The position numbers and the translations under genes are program-made. Positions 24,310-33,563 of a DNA stretch of 37,201 bases are shown here, in pieces (position 1 is the stretch's first letter; every line of letters starts with the position of its first letter). Source of the DNA: Pseudonocardia sp. CNS-139 (GTDB lineage Bacteria; Actinomycetota; Actinomycetes; Mycobacteriales; Pseudonocardiaceae). The stretch spans positions 1 to 37,201 of the forward strand of contig MKJX01000218.1 of the NCBI GenBank assembly GCA_001942415.1, given 5' to 3'. The notes under the pieces were generated by a model. The model saw only the letters and a program-made list of their open reading frames with translations. It had not been told where the DNA came from and made no database searches.

Positions 24310-25712
24310 TCAGGCCCTTGTCGCGACCGTCACCTGCGCCGCGACCCGCTCCGCCGCCCCCCGGCCGGTCGCGACACACGCCGGCACCCCCACCCCGTGC
24401 AGCGCCGACCCCGCCACGGCCAGCCCGGCGGGCAGGCCCTGCTCGATCGTGCGGACCCGGTCGAGGTGCCCGACGCCGTACTGCGGCAGCCCGCCACCCC
24501 ACCGCTGGACGTGCACCGCGACCGGGTCGGCGGTGAGGCCGGCGAGCGTCGCGAGGTCGGCGCGGACGCGGGCGACCAGCTCGGCGTCGTCGGCCTGCAG
24601 GCTCGCGGCCTCGCCGAACCGGCCGAGCGACGCCCGCAGCCGGACCAGCCCGTCCGGAGAGAGGTGGCCCCACTTGGTGGTCGAGTAGGTGACGGCCTTC
24701 ACCGCGAGCGGCTCGTCCGCGGCGACGAGCACACCGGACGTGCCCGGCAGCGCGGCGTCGGGCGCGCGGTAGGCGAGCGCGACGACCACCGACGACGCCA
24801 GCTCGATCCCGGACGCCGCGGCGGCCGCGGCGGGCGCCACGTCCGCGAGCAGCCGCGCGGCCGCCGGGGCCGGGACGGCGAGCACGACCGCGTCGGCGTC
24901 GAGCGGTTCGGGGTGGGTGGTGGGGCCGAGCGTGAGCCGCCAGCGTTCGCCGCTGCGGGTCAGCGCGCGGACGGTGGCGCGCAGCCGCACGTCGGCGCCG
25001 GCCGCGGCGGCGAGCGCGTCGAGCAGCACGCGGTAGCCGCCGCGCACGGCCCCGAAGACCGGTCCGGGGACGGCCGGCCCGGCCGGGGTGGCCGCGTCGG
25101 CCGCGGCGGTCAGGGAGGCCGCGCCGGCGTCGAGGGCCGCGGCCAGCGCGGGGACGGTCGCCCGCAGCCCGAGCGCGTCGACCCGGCCCGCGTACACGCC
25201 GCCGAGCAGCGGGTCGGCGAGCCGGTCGGCCAGCTCGTCGCCGAAGCGGGCGCGCAGCAGCCCACCCAGCGCCACGTCGACGCCGTTCTCCCAGGTCAGG
25301 GGCAGGTCGGGCTCGGCGGCGACGGCGGCGAGGCCGGCGGCGGACAGCAGCCCGTCCAGGCGCGCGGCGTGCGTCGGGACGCCGAGCACCGTGCCGCCCG
25401 GGAGCGGTCCGGTGCGCCCGCCGGCCCTCACGGACGCGGCCGCGCGGGTCGGGTGCACGAGCGCGTCGGCCAGGCCCAGCTCGGCGAGCAGCGCGGGGAC
25501 CTCGGGCCGGCGCGCGAGGAACGCCTCGGCCCCGACGCGAACGCGACGCCCGCGAGGTCGACGGTGTGCAGCACGCCGCCGAGCCGGTCGCGCTGCTCCA
25601 GCACGGTGATCGTCGCCGCCGGGCCGAGCAGCGCGCGCAGCCGGTGCGCGGCCGCGAGCCCGGAGACCCCGCCGCCGACGACGGCGACGGACGGGGCCGG
25701 CGCGGCGGTCAC
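24310..25712 (-). CDS. hemG: Protoporphyrinogen/coproporphyrinogen III oxidase (HemY/CgoX type), one frame break
   Basis: About 467 aa from GTG 25712. This flavoprotein oxidises coproporphyrinogen III to coproporphyrin III in the pathway that ends with HemQ. The FAD Rossmann motif is SVAVVGGGVSGLAAAHRLRA, followed by ITVLEQRDRLGGVLHTV. Other family segments are YRVLLDALAAAAGADVRLRA, VLVAADEPLAVKAVTYSTTK and RWGGGLPQYGVGHLDRVRTI, with LAVAGSALHGVGVPACVATG as the C-terminal FAD contact. A break at about 25540 separates TVDLAGVAF from GAEAFLARRPEVPALLAELG and is probably an error. Its GTG overlaps the hemE stop by 4 nt (GTGA), so the two are translationally coupled. Confidence 0.92.
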
Positions 25713-26770
25713 GGCCGCAGGGTGTGCACCAGCTCGACGAGCCGGGTGAGGACGTCCGGGTCGGTCTCGGGGAGCACGCCGTGGCCGAGGTTGAAGACGT
25801 GGCCGGGGGCGCTGCGGCCCTCGTCGGCGATGCGGCGCGCCTGCGCCTCGACCGAGGCGCGGTCGGCGAAGAGCACGGCCGGGTCCAGGTTGCCCTGCAG
25901 CGGGTGGGTGCCGCCGGTGCGGCGGGCGGCCTCGTCGAGCGGGACGCGCCAGTCGACGCCGACGACGTCCGCCCCGGCCTCGGCCATCGCCGCGAGCAGC
26001 TCGCCGGTGCCGACGCCGAAGTGGATGCGCGGGACGCCTGGGCCGTCGAGGCCGCGCAGCACCCGGGTGGAGTGCGGCAGGACGTACTCGCGGTAGTCGC
26101 GCTCGGACAGCGCCCCGGCCCACGAGTCGAAGAGCTGCACGGCGTCGACGCCCGCGGCCACCTGCGCCTGCAGGAACGTGCCGGTGAGGTCGGCCAGCCG
26201 GGCCATCAGCGCGTGCCACACGTCCGGCGCCGAGTACATGAGGGCCTTCGTGCGCTCGTGGTTGCGGCTCGGCCCGCCCTCGACCAGGTACGACGCCAGG
26301 GTGAACGGGGCACCGGCGAACCCGATGAGCGGCGTCTCCCCCAGCTCGCGCAGCAGCAGGCCCACCGTCTCGGTGACGGGCGCGACCTGTTCGGGGTGCA
26401 GCGGCGGCAGCCGTTCGACGTCGTCCAGGGTGCGGATCGGCTCCGCGACGACCGGGCCGGTGCCGGGCACGATCCGGACGCCGACGCCCGCGGCGTAGAG
26501 CGGCACGACGATGTCGCTGAACAGGATGGCCGCGTCGACGCCGTGCCGGCGCACCGGCTGGAGCGTGATCTCGCAGGCCAGGTCGGGGGTCAGGCAGGCG
26601 GCCAGCATGTCGTGGCCGGCGCGCAGCGCGCGGTACTCGGGCAGCGAGCGCCCGGCCTGCCGCATGAACCACACCGGGATCCGCGAGGGCCTCTCGCCGC
26701 GGGCCGCGCGCAGGAACGGCGCCGCGCGCAGGTCGCGCCGGACGGGGAGGGCGGGGACAGCGGGCGCCAT
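25709..26770 (-). CDS. hemE: Uroporphyrinogen decarboxylase
   Basis: 353 aa from ATG 26770, with GGGAGG 11 nt upstream. HemE removes four carboxylates from uroporphyrinogen III to give coproporphyrinogen III. Diagnostic motifs are PVWFMRQAGRSLPEYRALRA (PROSITE-type N-terminal signature with the substrate Arg), ILFSDIVVPLYAAGVGVRIV with the catalytic Asp, GFAGAPFTLASYLVEGG, DSWAGALSERDYREYVLPHS, and GHVFNLGHGVLPETDP at the end. Length is normal and the frame intact. It leads the hemE-hemG transcription unit and is divergent from the DUF3000 gene over 121 bp. Confidence 0.97.
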   Translation of the reverse strand: MAPAVPALPVRRDLRAAPFLRAARGERPSRIPVWFMRQAGRSLPEYRALRAGHDMLAACLTPDLACEITLQPVRRHGVDAAILFSDIVVPLYAAGVGVRIVPGTGPVVAEPIRTLDDVERLPPLHPEQVAPVTETVGLLLRELGETPLIGFAGAPFTLASYLVEGGPSRNHERTKALMYSAPDVWHALMARLADLTGTFLQAQVAAGVDAVQLFDSWAGALSERDYREYVLPHSTRVLRGLDGPGVPRIHFGVGTGELLAAMAEAGADVVGVDWRVPLDEAARRTGGTHPLQGNLDPAVLFADRASVEAQARRIADEGRSAPGHVFNLGHGVLPETDPDVLTRLVELVHTLRP

Positions 26771-26877
26771 GACGCCATCATCCTCCCTCGCGCTTCGCCA
26801 CTCACCGCGCACCCGGTTCCCCCGTCCGGGTTGCGACGTTCGCGGCGCGCCTCGGCGGCGGATCACGGAGAGCGACC

Positions 26878-26883
26878 TAGAGT
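26878..26883 (+). promoter_or_regulatory. -10 box TAGAGT of the leaderless DUF3000 gene
   Basis: TAGAGT, 8 nt, then GTG 26892, without a ribosome-binding site. Confidence 0.45.
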
Positions 26884-26891
26884 CCACGCTC

Positions 26892-27475
26892 GTGCCCGAC
26901 GCGCCCGCCCCACCACCGGAGTTCGCGCAGGCGGTCGCCTCGCTGCGTGCCGTGCGGCTGCGCCCCGAGCTGGCCGTCGCCCCCCTGGAACCGCCGCCCC
27001 GGCTCGCGCCGTGGACGTGGGGGTTCGAGGTCGAGGCCGACGCGAACGCCCCCGGCCCCGTGGACGACCTCGCCGAGCCCGACACCTCCGGCCGGCTCAT
27101 CCTGCTGCACGACCCCGCCGGCCAGGACGCGTGGGAGGGCCGGTTCCGGCTCGTCTGCTTCGTGCAGGCGCGCGTGGAGCCGGAGCAGGTGGGCGACGAG
27201 ATGCTGCCCGTCGTCGGCTGGTCGTGGCTGACGGAGGCGCTGGAGCTCGCCGGCGCGGACCACGTGGCACTCGGCGGCACCGTCACGCAGACGTCGTCCG
27301 TCCGGTTCGGCGACATCGCAGGCCCCCGTCGGGACGACGACGTGGAGCTGCGGGCGTCATGGACACCCGTCGGAACGGACCTCTCCCGGCATGCGGAAGC
27401 GTTCTGCGGGCTGGTCGCCTCGGCGGCGGACTGCCGCCGTCCGGGGTGTCACCGCTCGCCCGCCGCACCGTCTGA
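26892..27475 (+). CDS. DUF3000 family protein, one frame break near the end
   Basis: About 194 aa from GTG 26892 (VPDAPAPPPEFAQAVASLRA). The central part reads APWTWGFEVEADANAP, RLILLHDPAGQDAWEGRFRL and MLPVVGWSWLTEALELAGAD, with GGTVTQTSSVRFGD, which matches the conserved actinobacterial DUF3000 family found beside hemE. Reading the end in the shifted frame after about 27428 gives the expected LPPSGVSPLARRTV and a stop at 27475; the unshifted frame runs on without family resemblance. One G is probably missing in GGCGGCGGACTG. Molecular function is not known for the family. Confidence 0.85.
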
Positions 27476-27650
27476 TCAGGGGTTCAACCACTTCCGTGCC
27501 CCTCTCCGTCGGCTGGCCGTGATCACGTCCATCACCCGATCGAGTGGAGCGACGTCGACAACGCTGTAACTTTCACCCGGAGAAGTGCGAACCACTACAC
27601 GACGTTAGACCGCTTGGGGGGCTAGGCTTCCTCCACGACACCTCCTCGGG

Positions 27651-27708
27651 CGGTCGGGCGAAGGTTCTTCCGACCGGGGTTCTGGTGCCGGTCGGGGGGC
27701 AACGACCG
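27651..27708 (+). promoter_or_regulatory. Four-segment alternative-hairpin leader before the orphan response regulator
   Basis: Four alternately complementary segments are present: 1, CGGTCGG (27651-27657); 2, CCGACCGG (27670-27677); 3, CCGGTCGG (27688-27695); 4, CGACCG (27703-27708). Segments 1:2, 2:3 and 3:4 can each pair (7, 8 and 6 bp), so 1:2 plus 3:4 excludes 2:3. Segment 4 ends 6 nt before the GGGAGG ribosome-binding site at 27715, so 3:4 would crowd the ribosome site while 2:3 would free it. No leader peptide or T-tract is evident. Attenuator-like control is inferred from pairing alone. Confidence 0.5.
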
Positions 27709-27724
27709 ACTCCAGGGAGGTAAC

Positions 27725-28441
27725 GTGGCCGTTGTGGGCCAGGGCGCGCCAGTGCGCGGCACCACCGGTGCTGTGCTGTCGCCCGCGATGGTCCCGCATC
27801 CGCGGGAAGAGCTGTTCTCGGTGTTGGTCGTGGACGACCACCCCCTGCTGCGTGAGGCCATCGCCGCGCGGCTGCGGGCGATGGGAGCCGGCACCGTCTA
27901 CGAGGCCGCGTCCGTCGCCGAGGCCCGCGCGCGGGCACACGCCAACGGGCCCTGCGACCTCGCGATCCTCGATCTCGGTCTCCCGGACGGGAGCGGGCTC
28001 GACCTCGTCACCGAGCTGCGTTCGCTCGGCTGGAACCGGCTCGTCGTGCTGGCGTCCTCGGACGACCCGTACGCCGTGCGGTCGGCGTTCCAGGCGGGCG
28101 CGCAGGCGTACCTGCTGAAGTCGGCGTCGGCGGCGATCGTCACCGACGGCGTCAAGCGGGTCCTCGACGGCGGCGTCTACGCCGACCCGACCGTGGCACC
28201 GCTGCTCGCGACCGGCACCCGCGTGCCGGGCACGGACAACACGCCGCGCGAGCTGTCGGCGCGTGAGGTCGAGGTGCTGCAGCTCGTCGCGGACGGACAG
28301 TCCAACAAGGAGATCGGCGAGGCGCTGAGCCTGTCCGCGCTCACCGTCAAGAGCCACCTCTCCCGCATCGGGCGCAAGCTCGGCACGGGCGACCGTGCTC
28401 AGATGGTCGCGCTCGCGATGCGCGCCGGGGTCATCCGCTGA
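27725..28441 (+). CDS. NarL/FixJ (LuxR-HTH) response regulator, orphan
   Basis: 238 aa from GTG 27725, with GGGAGG 4 nt upstream. The receiver domain has the acidic pair D37-D38 in VLVVDDHPLLREAIAARL, the phospho-acceptor D83 in LAILDLGLPDGSG and the conserved Lys in AYLLKSASAA. The LuxR-type HTH follows: LSAREVEVLQLVADGQSNKE then IGEALSLSALTVKSHLSRIG. No kinase gene adjoins it. In Streptomyces the whiI-type orphan regulator occupies the same place next to hemE and DUF3000, so it may be a positional counterpart; unlike WhiI, the phosphorylation pocket here looks complete. Its stop overlaps the RNase D reading frame. Confidence 0.92.
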   Translation: MAVVGQGAPVRGTTGAVLSPAMVPHPREELFSVLVVDDHPLLREAIAARLRAMGAGTVYEAASVAEARARAHANGPCDLAILDLGLPDGSGLDLVTELRSLGWNRLVVLASSDDPYAVRSAFQAGAQAYLLKSASAAIVTDGVKRVLDGGVYADPTVAPLLATGTRVPGTDNTPRELSAREVEVLQLVADGQSNKEIGEALSLSALTVKSHLSRIGRKLGTGDRAQMVALAMRAGVIR

Positions 28442-29733
28442 CCGCAGACCAGCCCCACCCCGCTCGCATCGAGCCGGACGAGCTCGACCGGGCGGGGACC
28501 CCAGAGCACGACGACCCCGAGCACGACGAGGAAGGCCCGCCCGCACCGACGCCGCTGCTGGCGCCGGCCGACGGGCTTCCCGCGGTCGTCGAGGACCACA
28601 CCGCGTTGGCCCGCACAGCCGACGCGTTCACGCGCGGGACGGGACCGGTCGCGGTCGACGCCGAGCGTGCCTCGGGTTTCCGCTACTCGCAGCGGGCCTA
28701 CCTCGTGCAGCTCCGGCGCGCCGGGGCCGGCACGGCGCTGGTCGACCCGATCCCGCTGGGCAGCGACCTGTCCGCGCTCGCGCCCGCCCTCACGGGGCCG
28801 GAGTGGGTGCTGCACGCGGCCAGCCAGGACCTCCCCTGCCTGGCCGAGGTCGGCCTCGTCCCGGCCCGGCTGTTCGACACCGAGCTGGCCGGACGCCTCG
28901 CCGGGCTCCCCCGCGTCGGGCTCGGGCCGCTCGTCGAGCAGCTGCTCGGCCTGTCGCTGGAGAAGGGCCACGGGGCCGCCGACTGGTCGCGCCGGCCGCT
29001 CCCCGAGGACTGGCTCGTCTACGCCGCGCTCGACGTCGAGGTGCTGGTCGAGCTGCGCGACGTGCTCGCCGGGCTGCTCGCCGAGCAGGGCAAGCTGGAG
29101 TGGGCCCTGCAGGAGTTCGAGGCCGTCCGCACGGCGCCGCCGCCCGCCCCGCGCGCCGAGCCGTGGCGGCGCACGTCGGGGATCCACAAGCTGCGCAAGC
29201 CGCGGCTGCTCGCGTCGGCCCGCGCGCTCTGGGAGGCCCGCGACCGGCTCGCCGCCGAACGCGACATCGCCCCGGGCCGGGTGCTGCCCGACTCCGCCAT
29301 CGTCGAGGCGGCCACCGCGGCGCCCCGCACCCCGCAGGACCTGGCCGCGCTGCCGATCTTCCGCGGACGGGCCCAGCGCCGCCTCACCGGCTACTGGTTC
29401 GGCGCGCTCTCCGAGGCCTACCGGCTCGACCAGACCGACCTGCCCCGCGCCTCGCCCGTCAACGACGGCCCGCCGCCCGTCGCGCGCTGGGCCGACCGCG
29501 ACCCCGACGCCGCCGCCCGCCTCACCGCCGCCCGCGCCGCCGTGGCGGCCGTCGCCGAGCAGTGGACGGTGCCGGTGGAGAACCTGCTGCAGCCCGACCT
29601 GCTCCGCCGCCTGTGCTGGACGCCCCCCGCGGACGGCGACGTGCGCGCCGCCCTGGGTGCCGGCGGCGCCCGCCCGTGGCAGGTCGGCCTGCTGGCCGAC
29701 CTGCTGGAAGGCGCGCTCGCGACGCGCAGCTGA
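28438..29733 (+). CDS. rnd: Ribonuclease D-like 3'-5' exonuclease with HRDC domain
   Basis: The open frame gives 431 aa from CTG 28438, which overlaps the regulator's stop (CTGA); the first conventional start is TTG 28606 (375 aa). Family-like sequence (TPLLAPADGLPAVVEDHTAL) begins before the TTG, so I favour an upstream start, though CTG is unusual. DEDD exonuclease motifs are DAE in GPVAVDAERASGFRYSQRAY, the Asp in LHAASQDLPCLAEVG, and Y-x3-D in VYAALDVEVLVELRDVL. The HRDC-like helical region covers ALWEARDRLAAERDIAPGRV and ALPIFRGRAQRR. It matures tRNA and other RNA 3' ends. It is probably cotranscribed with the regulator. Confidence 0.88.
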   Translation: MTADQPHPARIEPDELDRAGTPEHDDPEHDEEGPPAPTPLLAPADGLPAVVEDHTALARTADAFTRGTGPVAVDAERASGFRYSQRAYLVQLRRAGAGTALVDPIPLGSDLSALAPALTGPEWVLHAASQDLPCLAEVGLVPARLFDTELAGRLAGLPRVGLGPLVEQLLGLSLEKGHGAADWSRRPLPEDWLVYAALDVEVLVELRDVLAGLLAEQGKLEWALQEFEAVRTAPPPAPRAEPWRRTSGIHKLRKPRLLASARALWEARDRLAAERDIAPGRVLPDSAIVEAATAAPRTPQDLAALPIFRGRAQRRLTGYWFGALSEAYRLDQTDLPRASPVNDGPPPVARWADRDPDAAARLTAARAAVAAVAEQWTVPVENLLQPDLLRRLCWTPPADGDVRAALGAGGARPWQVGLLADLLEGALATRS

Positions 29734-29754
29734 GAGCCGCCCACCCGACGCCTA

Positions 29755-29798
29755 GGAAGCTACGTTCCGGGCGGCTACCGCCCCGAACGTGGCTTTCC
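29755..29798. terminator. Long imperfect hairpin between RNase D and histidine kinase genes
   Basis: The arm GGAAGCTACGTTCCGGGCGG (29755-29774) and the complement of 29778-29798 (GGAAAGCCACGTTCGGGGCGG) match with few mismatches around a CTA loop that is the kinase stop codon. It probably terminates both convergent transcripts and overlaps the last kinase codons. Confidence 0.65.
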
Positions 29799-30936
29799 CG
29801 GCAGTGGGGCGGGGAGATCCACCGTCACGCTCAGGCCGCCGCCGTCGACCGGCTCGGCGTGCACGCGGCCGCCGTGGGCCGTCACCACCGCGCGGACGAT
29901 CGAGAGGCCGAGGCCGGAGCCGGGGGTGTCGGCGGTGCGGGCCACCGGCCCGCGGCGGAACGGCTCGAACAGCTCCGCCACCCGGTCGCCCGGGATCACC
30001 GCCCCGCTGGACGTGACGCGCAGCCGCGCGCACCCGTCGGGTGCGCCGGTGCAGACCTCGATCCACCCGCCGTCGACGTTGTGCCGCACGGCGTTCTCCA
30101 GCAGGTTCCCGGCCACCCGTTCCAGCAGCACCGGGTCGCCGCGGGTCGGCGCGGGGGCGGTGTCCACGCGGATGCGCAGCCCGCGCCGGCCGGCCTCGGC
30201 CCGGACGGCGGCGAGCGCCGGCACCGCGACGTCCGCGAGGTCGCACGCGGTGACCTCGGCCAGCTCGGCGCCCTCGGTGCGGGCCAGCAGCAGCAGCCCG
30301 GCGACGAGGTCGTCGGCCCGGCGGGTGGCGTCGCGCACGACCCCGGCCATCCGCCGCAGCTCGGCGACGTCGGCGTCCGGGTCGGCGAGCGTCACGTCCA
30401 CCTCGGTGCGCAGCACGGAGAGCGGCGTGCGCAGCTCGTGGCTCGCGTTGGCGACGAACCTGCGCTGGGCGTCGAACGCGGCCTGCAGCCGGTCGAGCAT
30501 CGCGTCGAACCCGGCGGCCAGCTCGGCGACCTCGCCGCGGGCGCCCGCAGGCCCGTGCGCGTGTCCAGGGACTCGACGCCGAGCCGCCGCGCCGTCGCGG
30601 TGACGGCCTGCAGCGGCCCGAGCACCGCCCGACCAGCACCCACGAGACGACCGCGGCCGCGAGCACCACCAGCGGGAACGCGACGAGCCCCGCGCGCAGC
30701 ACGTCGGCCCGGGCGGCCTCGCCGAGCGCGTCCGACAGCCGCTCCGCGGGCACGTCGACGTCCCCGACACGCACGGACGTGCCGGCCGGGAGCGCCGGCA
30801 CCGCGCGCGCGACGCCGCCGACGAGCAGCCAGCCCAGCCACAGCAGCAGCGCGCTGACCAGCGCGACCACGCCCGTGCAGACGAGCGTCAGGCGCGGCCG
30901 CAGGCCCACACCGCGCGCGAGGCGGCGAAGCAGCAC
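29775..30936 (-). CDS. Membrane sensor histidine kinase, two frame breaks
   Basis: About 386 aa from GTG 30936, with GGAGTG upstream. Two membrane helices (LTLVCTGVVALVSALLLWLG and LVAFPLVVLAAAVVSWVLV) flank a short outside loop of about 55 residues, followed by a HAMP-like linker (GPLQAVTATARRLGVESLDT). The phospho-accepting histidine is in RRFVANASHELRTPLSVLRT, the N-box in LLERVAGNLLENAVRHN, and the G2 box in SGLGLSIVRAVVTAHGGRVH. The G1 box is degenerate (SSGAVIPGDRV rather than DTGxGI), as in some actinobacterial kinases. Breaks at about 30547 and 30632 are probably errors. Its partner regulator ends 13 bp upstream. Confidence 0.87.
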
Positions 30937-30949
30937 CGCGCCACTCCGA

Positions 30950-31616
30950 TCAGCCGGCGGCCGGCACCCGGTACCCGGCGCCGACCACGGTCTCGATCAC
31001 GCCGGGGTCGCCGAGCTTCTTGCGCAACGTCATGACGGTGACCCGCACGGTGGTGGTGAACGGGTCGGCGTTCTCGTCCCAGACGCGTTCGAGCAGCTCC
31101 TCGCTGCTGACGACGGCCCCGCCGGCGCCGAGCAGCACCTCCAGCACCCCGAACTCCTTGCGCGTGAGCTCGACCGGCCGGTCCGCCCGCCGGACGGTGC
31201 GCCGCGCCGGGTCGAGCGCGACGTCGCCGGCCACGAGCAGCGGCGGCACGGCGGGCGTGGCGCGCCGGCCCAGCGCCCGGCACCGCGCGACCAGCTCCGG
31301 GAAGTCGAACGGCTTGGCCAGGTAGTCGTCGGCGCCGCGGGAGAGGCCGTCGACCTTGTCGGCGAGAGTGCCGCTCGCCGTCAGCATCAGCACGCGGGTG
31401 GTGGCCCCGGACGCGACGATCTCCGCGCACAGCCCGTCACCGCTCATCCCGGGCAGGTCCCGGTCGAGCACCACCACGTCGTAGCGGGTGACGAGCGCCT
31501 TCTCGTGCCCGGTGTCGCCGTCGTACGCCACGTCGACGGCCATGGCCCTCGCGCCGCAGGCCGCGGGCGACGGCGTCGGCCAGCGCACGTTCGTCCTCGA
31601 CGACCAGCACGCGCAT
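30950..31616 (-). CDS. OmpR/PhoB-type response regulator, one frame break
   Basis: About 222 aa from ATG 31616, which shares a base with the dxs stop (TGATG). The N-terminus MRVLVVEDERALADAVARGL then RREG is in one frame and MAVDVAYDGDTGHEKALVTR in another; the break is near 31545. YDVVVLDRDLPGMSGDGL holds the phospho-acceptor Asp, and DDYLAKPFDFPELVARCRAL the conserved Lys. The winged-helix effector domain reads VELTRKEFGVLEVLLGAGGA, VSSEELLERVWDENADPFTT and TVRVTVMTLRKKLGDPGVIE. It is the cognate regulator of the downstream kinase. The signal sensed is unknown. Confidence 0.9.
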
Positions 31617-33562
31617 CAGCGCGGCTCCTCCGACGCGGCCGGCTCCTCCGACGCCTCCTCGGGCACCTGCACGCCGGACCCGGCGGCCGCCCACTCCGTG
31701 ACGCGCCGCGCGACGTCCTGCGCGGTGAGCCCGGCGGCGGCGAGCACGTCGGCCCGGCTGCCGTGGTCCAGGAACCGCTGCGGGATGGCGAGGTCGCGCA
31801 GCGGCACGTCGCACTCGGCGGCGCGCAGCGCGTCGCCCAGCGCGGAGCCGAAGCCGCCGTGGCGGCCGCAGTCGCTGACCGTGACGACGAGCTTGTGCGC
31901 GCGGGCCAGGCCGACGAGCACCTCCGGCACGGGCAGCACCCACCGCGGGTCCACCACGGTGACGGCCACCCCCTGCTGGGCGAGCCGCTGCGCCGCCGCG
32001 ACCCCGAGGTCGCCGAACGCGCCGACGCACACCATCAGCACGGACGCGTCCGCGGCCTCGTGCAGCACGTCGACCCCGCCGACCCGGCGGACGGCCGGGA
32101 CCGCCTCGATCACGGCGCCCTTGGGGAACCGGACGGCCGTGGGCCCGTCCTCGACCGCGACGGCCTCGGCCAGCTCCTCACGCAGCGTGCCGGCATCGCG
32201 CGGGGCGGCGACCCGCATGCCCGGCACCATGCCGAGCAGCGAGAGGTCCCACATGCCGTTGTGCGACGGCCCGTCGTTGCCGGTGACGCCCGCCCGGTCC
32301 AGCACGAGCGTGACGCCCTTGCCGTGCAGCGCGACGTCCATCAGGAGCTGGTCGAACGCGCGGTTGAGGAACGTGGAGTACAGCGCGACGACCGGGTGCA
32401 TCCCGCCGAGCGCGAGCCCGGCCGCCGAGGTCAGCGCGTGCTGCTCGGCGATGCCGACGTCGATGCAGCGCTCCGGGAACGCCTTCGCGAACGGCACCAG
32501 CCGGTGGGCCCGAGCATGGCCGCGGTGATCGCGACGACGTCCGGCCGCTGCGCGCCGAGCGCCACAATCTCCTCGGAGAACACGCTGGTCCAGCTCACCG
32601 ACGGCGGCCCGGTGGGCAGCCCGGTCTCGGGGTCGAACGCCGACGGGCTGTGCATCTGCTCGGCCTCGTCGTTCTCGGCCGGCGGGTAGCCGCGGCCCTT
32701 CTGCGTGACGGCGTGCACGATGACCGGCCCGCCGAAGTGCCGGGCCCGGCGCAGCGCCGACTCCATGGCCCCGATGTCGTGGCCGTCGACCGGCCCGAAG
32801 TACTTGAGGCCGAGGTCGGAGAAGAGCTCCTGCGGGCTGAGCGCGTCCTTGCGCCGGCCTTGAGCGCGTGCAGGCCCGCGTAGATCGGCGGCCGACCACG
32901 GGGGTGCTGGCCAGCGCGTGCTTGCCGGCCTCCAGCACCCGCTCGTAGCCGGGCTGCAGCCGCAGCGACGCGAGCCGGTCGGCCAGCCCGCCGATCGTGG
33001 GGGCGTAGGAGCGGCCGTTGTCGTTGACGACGACGATGACGTTGCGGTCCTTGCCCGCGGCGATGTTGTTGAGCGCCTCCCAGGCCATCCCGCCGGTGAG
33101 CGCGCCGTCGCCGATCACCGCGACGACGTTGCGCCGCTGGCCGGTGAGCGCGTAGGCGCGCGCCACCCCGTCGGCCCACGACAGCGACGTGGACGCGTGG
33201 CTGTTCTCCACGTGGTCGTGGTCGCTCTCGGCGCGGCACGGGTAGCCGGACAGCCCGCCGGTCTTCTTGAGCCGCTCCCAGCCGTCCTGGCGGCCGGTGA
33301 GCATCTTGTGGACGTAGGCCTGGTGCCCGGTGTCCCAGATGATGGTGTCGCGCGGCGAGTCGAACACGCGGTGCAGCGCGATGGTCAGCTCGACGACGCC
33401 GAGGTTGGGCCCGAGGTGGCCGCCGGTGCGGGCCACGGACGTCACCAGCTCGCGGCGGATCTCGGCCGCGAGGGTGGGGAGCCGGTCGGCCTCGAGGCGT
33501 TTCAGGTCTGCCGGGCCACGGACTGATCGCAACACCGTCACCCTGGTCAGCTTACGGAACAC
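31616..33562 (-). CDS. dxs: 1-deoxy-D-xylulose-5-phosphate synthase, three compensating frame breaks
   Basis: About 648 aa from GTG 33562, the family's usual length; internal GTGs at about 33541 and 33535 are alternatives. DXS condenses pyruvate and glyceraldehyde-3-phosphate with thiamine diphosphate, the first step of the MEP isoprenoid pathway. Seen: VRTGGHLGPNLGVVELTIAL-type N-terminus (TSVARTGGHLGPNLGVVE), the ThDP motif AVIGDGALTGGMAWEALNNI, IDVGIAEQHALTSAAGLALG, and DRAGVTGNDGPSHNGMWD. Between about 32893 and 32505 three single-base losses shift the frame and jointly restore it; reading across frames recovers ELFSDLGLKYFGPVDGHDIG. These are probably errors. The gene follows GGDEF-A by 1 bp and overlaps the response regulator start. 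Confidence 0.93.
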   Translation of the reverse strand: MFRKLTRVTVLRSVRGPADLKRLEADRLPTLAAEIRRELVTSVARTGGHLGPNLGVVELTIALHRVFDSPRDTIIWDTGHQAYVHKMLTGRQDGWERLKKTGGLSGYPCRAESDHDHVENSHASTSLSWADGVARAYALTGQRRNVVAVIGDGALTGGMAWEALNNIAAGKDRNVIVVVNDNGRSYAPTIGGLADRLASLRLQPGYERVLEAGKHALASTPVVGRRSTRACTRSRPAQGRAQPAGALLRPRPQVLRAGRRPRHRGHGVGAAPGPALRRAGHRARRHAEGPRLPAGRERRGRADAQPVGVRPRDRAAHRAAVGELDQRVLRGDCGARRAAAGRRRDHRGHARAHRLVPFAKAFPERCIDVGIAEQHALTSAAGLALGGMHPVVALYSTFLNRAFDQLLMDVALHGKGVTLVLDRAGVTGNDGPSHNGMWDLSLLGMVPGMRVAAPRDAGTLREELAEAVAVEDGPTAVRFPKGAVIEAVPAVRRVGGVDVLHEAADASVLMVCVGAFGDLGVAAAQRLAQQGVAVTVVDPRWVLPVPEVLVGLARAHKLVVTVSDCGRHGGFGSALGDALRAAECDVPLRDLAIPQRFLDHGSRADVLAAAGLTAQDVARRVTEWAAAGSGVQVPEEASEEPAASEEPR

Positions 33563-33563
33563 C

